Shown: piece after piece, positions 1 to 8,867 of the stretch | How the letters are laid out: the number at the start of each line of letters is the position of its first letter | Numbering within the stretch: the first letter of the stretch is position 1 | Assembly: GCA_039025235.1 (NCBI GenBank) | Contig: JBCCOS010000016.1 | Location: forward strand, 15,640 to 79,639 | DNA length: 64,000 bases | Direction of reading: 5' to 3' | Origin: MED-G105 sp039025235 | Lineage (GTDB): Bacteria; Pseudomonadota; Alphaproteobacteria; Caulobacterales; Parvularculaceae | Translations under genes and position numbers: made by a program | Notes under the pieces: generated by a model | Database searches by the model: none | What the model was told of the DNA's origin: nothing | What the model saw: only the letters and a program-made list of their open reading frames with translations

Positions 1-2
1 AT

Positions 3-725
3 GCGAATGTTCACCGTGATGCTGTGCTGACCATGCTGGAATGGCATGTCGAAGCAACGGGGTCTGCCCGTGCAAAGCGTATTCTTGACAATTGGGAGGT
101 TGAACAGGCCCATATTAAATGGGTCATGCCGAAAGCTTTGCTTCAGTACCAAGATGCCAATGAGATCCTTTCCAATAAGACCCGTAAGGACCTTATTGAA
201 GAGCTTTCGACTGCGCTTTCTATGCGCCAAGTCAATAATTTGAAAAAGGCATGGCGCACGGGTGAACCAGTCGAGCAAGGCGCATTTCCTGGGTATGGGG
301 ATGTGGATAGTGAGGAGGTTTATCGGCTAGTCAGTTGTTGGACCGTTCTTGAAGCATCACAGTCAATTGCCTTGAAGCGAACGGGTAAACCTGTCGATCA
401 TCCTGAAACAGTAAAAGCCGCGCGTAACCTCGTGCTCACTGAAGATTTTGCGCTCATGGCGGCGCTTGCGAAACACGCGCGGGCGGCTATAGAAGGGTAT
501 GACAGTTCTGACCTTGCAGCGCTTGTCGCTCACAAACGGATTGAAGACTTTAAGCAAGCGCTTACACTTAGGAATGTGCGGTCATCAGACATTCTGGGTA
601 CCTATGGTTGGATTATCCTCCAAACCCAGAAAAACACTGAGACGCTTGGTCGAATCCCGAGTTTCGAAGAGTTGTTTGCGCAGAATGCCCTTGCGGATTT
701 CGCAATGCGACGTGCCGCAGGATAG
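3..725 (+). CDS. C-terminal part of a glutamate synthase large-subunit-like protein, 5' end outside the window
   Basis: The reading frame is open to the left edge, so the gene begins upstream. The first visible residues (HVEATGSARAKRILDNW, then KWVMP) resemble the end of the alpha subunit of glutamate synthase (GltB), after its beta-helix GXGXG domain. Known GltB proteins usually stop soon after this motif. Here about 190 more residues follow, mostly predicted helical, with no domain I recognise. The stop lies 19 bases before the diflavin reductase start, so the two are probably co-transcribed. GltB makes glutamate from glutamine and 2-oxoglutarate; whether this protein does so cannot be judged from its tail. 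Family call is moderate; the role of the extension is unknown. Confidence 0.55.
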   Translation, partial: ANVHRDAVLTMLEWHVEATGSARAKRILDNWEVEQAHIKWVMPKALLQYQDANEILSNKTRKDLIEELSTALSMRQVNNLKKAWRTGEPVEQGAFPGYGDVDSEEVYRLVSCWTVLEASQSIALKRTGKPVDHPETVKAARNLVLTEDFALMAALAKHARAAIEGYDSSDLAALVAHKRIEDFKQALTLRNVRSSDILGTYGWIILQTQKNTETLGRIPSFEELFAQNALADFAMRRAAG

Positions 726-744
726 ACTAGCGTTAGGGTAATTT

Positions 745-2487
745 ATGACCGCTCCTTTTATTCCAGACGACGCGCCGTTTTCCGACAGTCAGCGCGCTTG
801 GCTCGCGGGTTTCCTCGCGGGTATGGCCGCGAGCGGTGCGCATCATTCCGATGTTGATGCGGGAGATGGGGCCGCGACGCAACTGGATATATTATTCGGA
901 ACACAGACCGGTAACGCCGAAACCGTTGCGCAGGAGGCGGCATCTTTAGCGACTGCCAACGGGATGGCGCCGCGTGTGCGCGAACTCAATGATATCGACA
1001 TGGCGGCTCTTACCACCATGAAGCATGTAATTGTCGTTGTATCCACCTATGGCGAAGGGGAAATGCCGGACAATGCGCAAATGTTCTGGGATGCTGTTTC
1101 TGCCACAACGGCGCCACGCCTCGAAGGTATGAGATACGGCGTGCTCGCGCTGGGCGATACAAGCTATGATCAATTCTGCCAAGCCGGTAAGCTCATTGAT
1201 ATGCGGTTTGAACAGCTCGGTGCATCCCGCCTTGCGGCACGGATCGATTGCGATGTTGATTTTGAAGATGTGGCAACCGAGTGGCTTTCTACGACGGTTC
1301 CGCTCGCCAATGATGGAAAAGGTCCGGGTGCCGCAGCATCGGCGCTTATTGATACTGAGCCCAGGAAGTCGGTATGGACTCGGAAGAATCCTTATGCGTC
1401 TAAAGTCATTGAAAACCGACTTCTATCTGGCATCACATCGGCTAAGGAAATTCGACACTTCTCATTTGACCTTGGCGATAGCGGCATGTCTTATGAGGCG
1501 GGTGATGCGCTAGGTGTTATGCCAGTAAATAGCACTGATCTTGTGAATGATATTCTTGTGCGTCTTAGAGCCAATGCGGACCAGGAAATCAAAGGTCACG
1601 ATGAACCCCTTGGGGTCCTCCTTAAAGAAAAGTTAGAGATCCGTACACCGTCGAAGCAGGTGATTACCGAGGTCGAGAAAATTGCAGAACATGACGAGCT
1701 CTCCCATGTTCTGGGCACGGGTGACAAAGAAAGTTTAGAGGCTTTCCTATGGGGGCGAGATACGCTCGACCTTTTAAATCTAAACGCTGATATCACGATT
1801 GATCCGGCACAATTTGTCAGTTGGTTAAAGCCGCTCCAACACCGTGCCTATTCTATTTCTTCAAGCCCTAAGGCGCATGACGGTGAAGTCCAGCTAACGG
1901 TGGCGGCTGTCCGCTGGAAGTTTGAGGGACGTGGACATAATGGCGTGGCGTCGACATTCCTTTCAGATATGTGCACAGAGGGGGATGATACACCCATCTT
2001 TATGTCACCAAATAAATCTTTTCGTATACCTGAGGACAGTGATGCTCCGATGATTATGGTTGGTCCGGGTACGGGTGTGGCTCCGTTTCGTGCCTTCCTC
2101 GAAGAACGACGTGAGATTGGTGCTAAAGGCAGAAACTGGTTATTCTTTGGTGATCAACATCGTGACTGCGATTTTATTTACGCCGACGAAATCAGTGATA
2201 TGTCCCGAAAGGGTTTGCTGACCCGGCTGGATCTCGCCTTTTCCCGAGACCAGGACGAAAAAATCTATGTCCAGACCCGTATGCGTGAAAACGCGCGTAC
2301 ACTATTTGAATGGTTAGAGGAGGGCGGATATTTTTATGTCTGCGGTGATGCGACTCGGATGGCAAAAGACGTCGATATTGCTCTTGCAGATATCATTAAA
2401 ACTGAAGGTAGTTTATCCGACGATGCTGCAATGGACTACGTAAATAAGCTGAAAAAAGAGAAGCGATATCTTCGCGATGTCTATTAA
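745..2487 (+). CDS. CysJ-like diflavin reductase (sulfite reductase flavoprotein family)
   Basis: The 580-residue protein has the three-part layout of NADPH sulfite reductase flavoprotein / cytochrome P450 reductase. A flavodoxin domain begins near residue 48 (ILFGTQTGNAETV, FMN phosphate loop). An FAD domain follows with the RAYSISSSP motif, then an NADPH domain with GPGTGVAPFRAF, ending in YLRDVY, close to the CysJ C-terminus. It should pass electrons from NADPH via FAD and FMN to a partner. Length matches CysJ (about 600). A weak ribosome site (taggg) precedes the ATG. No sulfite reductase hemoprotein (CysI) is next to it; the upstream neighbour is a GltB-like protein, so the electron acceptor is uncertain. 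Confidence 0.88.
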   Translation: MTAPFIPDDAPFSDSQRAWLAGFLAGMAASGAHHSDVDAGDGAATQLDILFGTQTGNAETVAQEAASLATANGMAPRVRELNDIDMAALTTMKHVIVVVSTYGEGEMPDNAQMFWDAVSATTAPRLEGMRYGVLALGDTSYDQFCQAGKLIDMRFEQLGASRLAARIDCDVDFEDVATEWLSTTVPLANDGKGPGAAASALIDTEPRKSVWTRKNPYASKVIENRLLSGITSAKEIRHFSFDLGDSGMSYEAGDALGVMPVNSTDLVNDILVRLRANADQEIKGHDEPLGVLLKEKLEIRTPSKQVITEVEKIAEHDELSHVLGTGDKESLEAFLWGRDTLDLLNLNADITIDPAQFVSWLKPLQHRAYSISSSPKAHDGEVQLTVAAVRWKFEGRGHNGVASTFLSDMCTEGDDTPIFMSPNKSFRIPEDSDAPMIMVGPGTGVAPFRAFLEERREIGAKGRNWLFFGDQHRDCDFIYADEISDMSRKGLLTRLDLAFSRDQDEKIYVQTRMRENARTLFEWLEEGGYFYVCGDATRMAKDVDIALADIIKTEGSLSDDAAMDYVNKLKKEKRYLRDVY

Positions 2488-2727
2488 ACCGCGTTGCTTC
2501 AATTAATCTCTATACATGTGTGATGGCGGTTAACGAACTATCAACTGTACTCTTACCAATTTATTCCGCTTTATTTGAGAATTGTCTGAAATAATTAATA
2601 TTTTAGAAGTTATTCTTGCCGTAAATTTACCTGAAAATTTGTTCTTGTACGGAATGCCGTAAATCTTCACGGTCCCAACTTGATTGACCTTGTTTCAATT
2701 GTGTTGGTGAAAAGCGGAAAATTGCAG

Positions 2728-2922
2728 ATGGCTTTTAACACGGTAGGAGTATCAAGCGACCAAACAGACAGTGAGGTGTCATTAGACACTGCTCGTTCTG
2801 AACCTAGTTATTATGACAAATCTGACGATGTGCCGGTGGCGATGCGAATTACAATCGCTATACTTTTGGCGTCCATTTGCTGGTTTGCGATAGCGACCGG
2901 TGCTTATCTATTATTGCATTAA
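2728..2922 (+). CDS. small single-pass membrane protein, function unknown
   Basis: This encodes 64 residues from the ATG at 2728; the frame extends upstream to a TTG at 2680 that has no visible ribosome site. The N-terminal part is polar and acidic (many S, D and E). The last 26 residues form one hydrophobic helix (MRITIAILLASICWFAIATG) ending close to the C-terminus, so it would be a tail-anchored inner-membrane peptide. It lies between the diflavin reductase and the exopolysaccharide locus. I do not recognise a family. The clear amphipathic/hydrophobic division favours a real gene, but no homolog is known to me. Confidence 0.45.
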   Translation: MAFNTVGVSSDQTDSEVSLDTARSEPSYYDKSDDVPVAMRITIAILLASICWFAIATGAYLLLH

Positions 2923-3200
2923 TCGCCGCAGCTGACCTGCGCCCCAATTGGTCCCTCATTTGAAGAGGTGCAGCCTCATTAATTCACTTAAAGCAATTAT
3001 TCTAAGCATTACGGCTTGTTACCGAATAGATGGGCAAAAGTGTTTACCCGGTCAGGTGGATGCATTAACTTTTTTGTTGCGGCTTCTCTTGTAGATTTGA
3101 TGGAAGGAAGCGGCAATCGAAAGGACTTGTCAGTAAGGTCTATGAAAAGACAAAACGTTCCACACGGATTCCGAAGTCATTTTTAAAAAAATTAGGTCGA

Positions 3201-3938
3201 TTAATAGCTACCGCGTGACAAAAGCACGGCAGGAAGCGTCATCCAGATTATTTTGCAATCCAGCGCTAAAGACTGTTCACGGGCGTATGTAGCATCGAGT
3301 TCAACCCGCTTGTCATAGCTGAGATTATTTCTTCCACTGACTTGCCACAAGCCTGTGAGGCCGGGCTTCACTGAGCAGTAGTGAAGAAAATAAGTGCCGT
3401 ATTTTTGGCACTCGTCCTCAATAATGGGTCGCGGGCCGACAATGCTCATGTCACCCTTAAGAATATTAAAAAGTTGAGGCAGTTCATCTAAACTCAGTTT
3501 TCGGAGCCAAATTCCGATTTTCGTTATCCTAGGGTCATTCCGAAGCTTTTGATCTTTTTTCCACTCTTGTTGGGCGGCAGGGCATGTCGCGAGAAGCTTG
3601 GCGAGTTGCTCGTCAGCATCGTTAACCATGGTTCGAAATTTGTAACACTTGAATTGCCGACCGCCAAAACCAATCCTACTCTGTGAAAAGACTGCTGGAC
3701 CGGGTGATGTGAGCTTTATCAAAACTGCCAGTAAAGCCATGAGCGGAAAGAAAAAAACGAGTGCAATTGCGGATAAGACAACGTCTATCTTTCGTTTAGT
3801 GGCTCCGTACCCATGATCAAAGTTAATCCCAATTGAACCGGACCGATGAGGAGGTGACGCCACAGAGTCGAGTTCAATTGGGTTTTCTGGTGAGCGGACC
3901 TGCGGATATAGCGCTTCTTTGCGTATCAAGTCACTCAT
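3201..3938 (-). CDS. undecaprenyl-phosphate sugar-1-phosphate transferase (ExoY/PssA type)
   Basis: The 245-residue bacterial sugar transferase begins exopolysaccharide repeat assembly by moving a sugar-1-phosphate from UDP-sugar to undecaprenyl phosphate at the inner membrane. One hydrophobic segment follows KRKIDVVLSAIALVFFFPLM. The conserved catalytic block is present: SPGPAVFSQSRIGFGG, KFRTM, LRKLSLDELPQLFNILKGDMS, VGPRP, and the PGLTGLWQVSGR signature. Length matches the single-domain ExoY class rather than the 450-residue WbaP class. It is the natural first enzyme of the locus. The spacer to the next minus-strand gene is about 420 bases, so it probably has its own promoter. Confidence 0.93.
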   Translation of the reverse strand: MSDLIRKEALYPQVRSPENPIELDSVASPPHRSGSIGINFDHGYGATKRKIDVVLSAIALVFFFPLMALLAVLIKLTSPGPAVFSQSRIGFGGRQFKCYKFRTMVNDADEQLAKLLATCPAAQQEWKKDQKLRNDPRITKIGIWLRKLSLDELPQLFNILKGDMSIVGPRPIIEDECQKYGTYFLHYCSVKPGLTGLWQVSGRNNLSYDKRVELDATYAREQSLALDCKIIWMTLPAVLLSRGSY

Positions 3939-4357
3939 ACCAACAGTCGTCCCCTATGCCATTCTCCCACCAAAACGATTATCAAACACCATTTTGCAAT
4001 GCAATGAAAAACAGACTTTCGGGAGCGTTTGCGTGCAAATCCCCAAGGAGAAATACAACTATATTTCCCAAAACGGCGGGTCAGCACTCGCATAAGGCGA
4101 ATGAAAATACGTACAAAAATTAAAGTCAGATATTCACGTCGCTACGTTTTCTTCGGAATAGCCTATTTTCACGGATAGGTGCGTTTGGTCGCTGTTTACC
4201 ATTCATAAACGCTGTAACAGAAGCATGATAAAACAATGACTTAAAGCTATGTTCCAATTCTATCGGAACGTGAAAAGCTCTTAGAAACGGCAATATTATT
4301 CTTTATAAGAACTAATTTAAATGCGCTTATTTATTATTTTTGCCGACAAAGATAGAC
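3939..4357. other. intergenic spacer inside the exopolysaccharide locus
   Basis: This stretch of about 420 bases is AT-rich and separates two minus-strand genes. It probably holds the promoter of the ExoY-type gene. A short inverted repeat (cctat ... atagg) lies near 4163-4181. I see no convincing coding frame or RNA gene. Confidence 0.4.
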
Positions 4358-5422
4358 CTAGCCGCTCCGAGCGCTAGGCGTGCCGGGTGCCGTTTGTCTT
4401 TCTGGTAAAATAAATTCGAGACCACGTGAAATCATTTCGGTAAGCCATCCGATTCCGAAAGCGGTGTGTGATATGATGGCGAGCCCAAAGACCCTTAGAA
4501 AACGGTCAACACTATGTTCGGTAATGATGCTCGTGGATATCAAGCAAACGAGTAGAAAATAAAGCGATGGAAAGGCAAGAAATACCGGATGTATGACAAT
4601 TGATAGCAGGGCGCCGCCTAAAACAGTGCAAGCGGCCCCCACAGGGATTAATTGCCGGATTTTGGGCGGCATTCTGTGTTTTGCTAAAGTAGAGAAACGC
4701 CCCCGTCCATTTCTGAAGAACTGAGCCCAAGTCCCCCAAAAAGTCTCACGGGGGAAATAATCAATTCTTACATTGGGGTCTAAGAAAACCTTAGCGCCTG
4801 ACAGAATTAGTCGCCGATCGAATTCAACATCTTCATTCGCTAAGAAATCGACGTCGTAGCCACCAAGCTCCATGAAAACGTCGAGCTTAAATGCAGCGTG
4901 ATGTCCATGGTCAACAAAACCGCCAGGTGATGACGAGCGGTGAGGAGAAGCCCCATTCCCGAGCCAACTGTTGAATAGGTCAGAACCAGCGCGCGACATC
5001 TTCGTATCGCCAACGGTACGCATAGGCACAACAACACTGGAAGCACCACAAGAAATCAATCGATCGACCAGTTTATGAGCAAATTGAGGAGGGTAAGCCG
5101 CATGCGCATCTGCGCGAATTAATATATCGATATCACCTTGATCAGCCGCCATTTTTGCAGCGAGATTTAGCGCATGCGCCTGCGTACGACCTGGATTGGT
5201 TATGAGGCGAACATTTGGTTCTTTTTCAGCGATGCTTGAAACCACACTTCGGGTTTTGTCGGAACTTCCACCATCTAAAACCCATATTTCCCCGCGCTCC
5301 ACATCGAGTCCGACCATTAAGTCCCGAACAACGCTTTCAATATGTTTTTCTTCGTTCAGTGCGGGTACAACGACGACGAACGAAGGGTCCATTTTGGTAC
5401 CATTTGTATACTGTCGTTGCAC
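4358..5422 (-). CDS. ExoA-type family 2 glycosyltransferase
   Basis: The family 2 glycosyltransferase (GT-A fold) has the nucleotide-binding start VVVVPALNEEKHIESVV, the metal-site region LIRADAH (DxD-like) and the acceptor-region motif NEDVEFDRRL. Two or three C-terminal hydrophobic segments (GAACTVLGGALLSIV, FPSLYFLLVCLIST) anchor it in the inner membrane. This matches ExoA of succinoglycan synthesis, which adds an early sugar to the lipid-linked repeat. The frame opens at 5422 but the methionine at 5392 (MDPSFVVVVPALNEE) is also a plausible start. It is divergent from the ExoL-like gene. Confidence 0.87.
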   Translation of the reverse strand: MQRQYTNGTKMDPSFVVVVPALNEEKHIESVVRDLMVGLDVERGEIWVLDGGSSDKTRSVVSSIAEKEPNVRLITNPGRTQAHALNLAAKMAADQGDIDILIRADAHAAYPPQFAHKLVDRLISCGASSVVVPMRTVGDTKMSRAGSDLFNSWLGNGASPHRSSSPGGFVDHGHHAAFKLDVFMELGGYDVDFLANEDVEFDRRLILSGAKVFLDPNVRIDYFPRETFWGTWAQFFRNGRGRFSTLAKHRMPPKIRQLIPVGAACTVLGGALLSIVIHPVFLAFPSLYFLLVCLISTSIITEHSVDRFLRVFGLAIISHTAFGIGWLTEMISRGLEFILPERQTAPGTPSARSG

Positions 5423-5467
5423 GCGTTAGTCTCTTTCTTTCCGTAAACATCGTTTACCATAACGCAC

Positions 5468-5477
5468 TGGTTAACCA
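5468..5477. promoter_or_regulatory. 10-bp palindrome in a divergent promoter region
   Basis: TGGTTAACCA is a perfect palindrome midway between the divergent ExoA-like and ExoL-like genes. A regulator site here could control both directions. No named motif is recognised and a 10-bp palindrome can occur by chance. Confidence 0.25.
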
Positions 5478-5574
5478 AGTTAAACATAAATTACACTGCC
5501 AATAAACCATACAAACGACTGAAAATACGTCGAAATCTTAATTAAGTGATTTGAGAAAGGGGGAGACACCAATC

Positions 5575-6804
5575 GTGAAGGCCAGCTACTTCGTTCACGA
5601 TATCGGCGATCCGGCGGTTAAACGTCGCGTGATCTCACTTGTCAATATTGGTGTCGACGTGACTGTTGCTGGTTTTAGTCGGTCACCAGCAGTGCCATTA
5701 AACCCTGATATTGCTAAAGTAATCGATTTAGGCCCCACATATGACGGAAAGTTGACGCATCGAGTCTGGAAGGTGAGCAACACGCTTTTCAAGAGTTCAG
5801 TGCTCAAAAAGTGTGCTGCCGACGCCGATATTCTCATTGCAAGGAACCTTGAATGCTTGGCTCTGCTCTGGCGTTCATTGCGATGGAGCAAATCTAATGT
5901 TTATCGGGTTTATGAGGTCTTGGATATTCACCAAGCCTTACTCGGTAGCAGCCTGTCTGCCAAAGTGCTGAGAACTGCTGAAAAGCGGCTGATGCGTAAT
6001 GTTGATAGAATTATTACAAGCTCGCCTGCTTTTATCACAGAATATTTTCAAACCTATCAGAACGTCGATTCGGATAAAATTAGCCTTGTTGAAAATCGCA
6101 TCGTTTTTCCTCAAAGGATGCCGAATGCAGTAAAGTCGAATAAAGATCAAATTGCCCCTGCGGGTTCAGCGCGCCAATCAACAGGCAAGCCATGGCAGAT
6201 CGGTTGGTTTGGTGTCATTCGATGTAGAAAAAGCCTAGTCGTGCTCGATCATCTTGCCAAGCATATGGATGGTTTAGTGAATGTCGTGATTCGCGGAAAA
6301 GTAGCTCATGATGTGATACCAGACTTCGAGACAATTGTTTCAGCAAATCCATATTTATCATTCTACGGACCATATCAATATCCGAACGATTTACAGAAAA
6401 TCTATGAAGAGATCGATTTCGTGTGGTGTATCGATTATTTTGAAGCGGGTGCAAACTCCGAATGGTTGTTGCCCAATCGATTGTACGAGGGAGGGGCTTT
6501 TAATACGCCACATATTGCGCGAGCAGGCGTTGAGGCGGCACATTGGCTGAAGCGTCAGCGTCTCGGGTATATTTTAGATGAACCAATTGGCGATTCACTA
6601 CATCAGTTTTTCCACTGTATAACACCAACGGAAGTTGATGAGATGCGAACGGCCTATCGGGCAAAAAACCGAAGCTTATGGATTGACGATGGCAGTGGTG
6701 TTCAATTGTTCATTGGACCTAACAAGTATAATGACGATTGTGGTTCAGGTGGCGGGCTAATGCATATCCAAGGTGCCAATCGTGGATCGGCTCAGAAAGC
6801 TTAG
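5575..6804 (+). CDS. ExoL-like glycosyltransferase (GT-B fold)
   Basis: The 409-residue protein is similar in layout to ExoL-type glycosyltransferases. It has an N-terminal nucleotide-fold half (KASYFVHDIGDPAVKRRV, ADADILIARNLECLALL) and a C-terminal half with WLLPNRLYEGGAFNTPHIA, which corresponds to the donor-binding E-x7-E region of GT-B enzymes. It should add a sugar to the undecaprenyl-linked oligosaccharide on the cytoplasmic side. I chose the GTG at 5575 because aaaggggga ends about 10 bases upstream; an in-frame TTG at 5551 lies before that ribosome site. The next glycosyltransferase starts 15 bases after the stop, so the two are probably one transcript. Confidence 0.75.
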   Translation: MKASYFVHDIGDPAVKRRVISLVNIGVDVTVAGFSRSPAVPLNPDIAKVIDLGPTYDGKLTHRVWKVSNTLFKSSVLKKCAADADILIARNLECLALLWRSLRWSKSNVYRVYEVLDIHQALLGSSLSAKVLRTAEKRLMRNVDRIITSSPAFITEYFQTYQNVDSDKISLVENRIVFPQRMPNAVKSNKDQIAPAGSARQSTGKPWQIGWFGVIRCRKSLVVLDHLAKHMDGLVNVVIRGKVAHDVIPDFETIVSANPYLSFYGPYQYPNDLQKIYEEIDFVWCIDYFEAGANSEWLLPNRLYEGGAFNTPHIARAGVEAAHWLKRQRLGYILDEPIGDSLHQFFHCITPTEVDEMRTAYRAKNRSLWIDDGSGVQLFIGPNKYNDDCGSGGGLMHIQGANRGSAQKA

Positions 6805-6819
6805 GTCGATCAAAGATAA

Positions 6820-7731
6820 ATGGAATCGAGTATTCAACACCTTCCAAATTTCGATATTTGTATTTGCACCTATAAGCGTGCGTCGCTGAAAGACTTATTG
6901 GCATCGCTCAATAGACTCGATGGTCTTGAAAGCTTTTCCGTCCGCGTCATCATTGCTGACAATGACGATCATCCTTCAGCAAAGCCAATTGTTGAAGAGT
7001 TTCGAAAATCAGCACGGTTCCAAATCACATACGTCCATGCGCCAAAACACAACATATCGGTTGCTAGAAACGCTTGTCTTGATGAAGCGCGCGCTCAATG
7101 GTTGATCTTCATCGATGACGATGAAACTGTCTCCGAAAACTGGCTATTGGCGTTTGCTTCTGAGGTCGAAAAGACAAGTGCAGATGTTTATCTCGGTGCG
7201 GTAAAAGCCATTTATCCTGACGATACGGATGATTGGTTACGCACAAACGATTTTCATTCCACCCGCGTCGTTTACCGAAAAGGAAGGATCGTTCAGGGGT
7301 ACACCACCAACACATGTGTGCGCCGCTCGACAATTGAAAATTTCAAGCTTCGCTTTGATCCCGCTTTTGGAAAAACGGGTGGTGAAGATACTGTTTTTTT
7401 CTCGACGTTGGTTACTTTGGGCGGGAAAATTGCCGCTTGTCCGGGGGCATTGGCTTATGAAGCAGTCCCGAAATCTCGTTTAACCTTGCGTTGGCTTTGT
7501 GATCGAAAATATCGTTCTGGCTACACACAAGGTTTGATATGGGTTAACAAAACGGGTTATGTAAAACGTATAGAGATTATGGTGATATCAGTTGTGAAGT
7601 GGATGTTTTGCAGCATTTGCAGCCTCATTGCATACGGCAAAACACGTTCATCCTATTGGAGGGTGCGCGGTGCCCTCCATCATGGTGTTTTTGCAGCTTG
7701 CTTGGGGCTTGGTCAAAAAGAGTTATACTGA
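6820..7731 (+). CDS. ExoM-like family 2 glycosyltransferase
   Basis: The 303-residue family 2 glycosyltransferase has the N-terminal motif FDICICTYKRASLKDLL, the nucleotide contact VIIADNDD, the metal-binding IFIDDDE (DxD) and the acceptor motif GGEDTVFF. This is the ExoM pattern of succinoglycan assembly. A moderately hydrophobic segment near the C-terminus (ISVVKWMFCSICSLIAY) suggests membrane association. It follows the ExoL-like gene by 15 bases and ends convergently with the sulfotransferase gene. The exact sugar and linkage cannot be read from sequence. Confidence 0.87.
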   Translation: MESSIQHLPNFDICICTYKRASLKDLLASLNRLDGLESFSVRVIIADNDDHPSAKPIVEEFRKSARFQITYVHAPKHNISVARNACLDEARAQWLIFIDDDETVSENWLLAFASEVEKTSADVYLGAVKAIYPDDTDDWLRTNDFHSTRVVYRKGRIVQGYTTNTCVRRSTIENFKLRFDPAFGKTGGEDTVFFSTLVTLGGKIAACPGALAYEAVPKSRLTLRWLCDRKYRSGYTQGLIWVNKTGYVKRIEIMVISVVKWMFCSICSLIAYGKTRSSYWRVRGALHHGVFAACLGLGQKELY

Positions 7732-7812
7732 CGTTAGGTGTAATACGCTTTTAAATCATGTGTACTTATTAGTCGCGTCCCATTCCCGAAGGTGCACGAC
7801 GCAAACGTGTTC

Positions 7813-8637
7813 TTAGCGATCGAGGTATTTCGCATAGTCAAATACTTCAAGGTCGCTCTCACAAAAAGCTGTAAGCTTCTTTTTCAGACCCGATGAAATT
7901 TCTGGGGGAGGCGTTGTGGCTATCCTTTTGTGTTCGATCGACAAACGCCGTCCAATAAGCATTGATAACCGATGCTCAAAGTCCCGCAATTGATCGGTAA
8001 ACCCAACCAATGAAAATTTTGAAAGGTTCTTTTTCGCTCGCTCTGTCGCGGAATTCACACAAGAGCCTACAGGCTTGATCTCGCCAGAAAGGTATCGTGT
8101 AAGGATTGTACCGTGGAACGAAGCCATTTCGCTGTCGAGATACTTTTCAAAATCATCTTCAACAAAACCTGATCGAACTTCTTCTCGAAAATGCGAAATC
8201 ATTCTTTCAATCGGGCAGCGCAGGACAGTAATCCAATAATAACTTGTGTTGAATTCCTCAAAGGCGCGCGCGTCAAAAAGAAAATGACCGGAAATGCAGC
8301 AAGCATTTCTTGTTAAGTAGTACCGCAATAGATTCCTACGAAATTCATAAACAAGGGCACCATTAGGGCTATCGTCATGGAAACGTGCTTCATCAATGAT
8401 GGGTCCTGCTGACATGGATACCGCCATTCGTGACTCGCGCGGCGTTATCCAGGCAACTTCTTTTTGAATAGGCGTGACAGAATGGAGTGCAGTTATAATC
8501 GAATTACCCCCACATTTGGGCACGTGCATAAAGCAAATATTGTTTCCCACATTTGGGGTGATACTGACCGAAATGCGCCTTAAAAACCGACGAAGTCTCT
8601 GAACGGTCGTAAAATCGGGATTTGTTTCGCGGTTCAT
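7813..8637 (-). CDS. sulfotransferase family protein
   Basis: The 274-residue protein contains the PAPS 5'-phosphosulfate loop near residue 33 (NICFMHVPKCGGNSI) and, in mid-protein, YYWITVLRCPIERMISHF, which matches the 3'-phosphate binding segment (LR.P..R..S) of sulfotransferases. It should transfer sulfate from PAPS to a hydroxyl of a carbohydrate. Its position between exopolysaccharide glycosyltransferase and polymerase genes suggests that it sulfates the exopolysaccharide repeat. Classical succinoglycan loci carry acetyl-, succinyl- and pyruvyl-transferases rather than a sulfotransferase. It is divergent from the polymerase gene across 230 bases. Confidence 0.82.
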   Translation of the reverse strand: MNRETNPDFTTVQRLRRFLRRISVSITPNVGNNICFMHVPKCGGNSIITALHSVTPIQKEVAWITPRESRMAVSMSAGPIIDEARFHDDSPNGALVYEFRRNLLRYYLTRNACCISGHFLFDARAFEEFNTSYYWITVLRCPIERMISHFREEVRSGFVEDDFEKYLDSEMASFHGTILTRYLSGEIKPVGSCVNSATERAKKNLSKFSLVGFTDQLRDFEHRLSMLIGRRLSIEHKRIATTPPPEISSGLKKKLTAFCESDLEVFDYAKYLDR

Positions 8638-8867
8638 GATAAATACCCGCTGACATCGTTATTCTGTCAAAAGAATAAGTGTAGACTATGGAAGCATCGG
8701 TGCAGTAACACACATCATCAAAATAAGGCAATGGATATTGGGCGCCCGGGTCGAACCGGCAACAGCGAATCACGAAAGATAAGAAATTTGTGAAATGGAT
8801 ATGTCACGAATCTTTTTTCAGTTTTTTTGATGACTGTCCTCAGGCACAATGTTGAGTAGTCAATAAA

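Noticed and set aside
3833..4123. 96-codon plus-strand frame overlapping the ExoY-type gene start
   Set aside because: Composition is unlike a protein and it largely covers promoter-like AT-rich DNA; the minus-strand gene explains the region.
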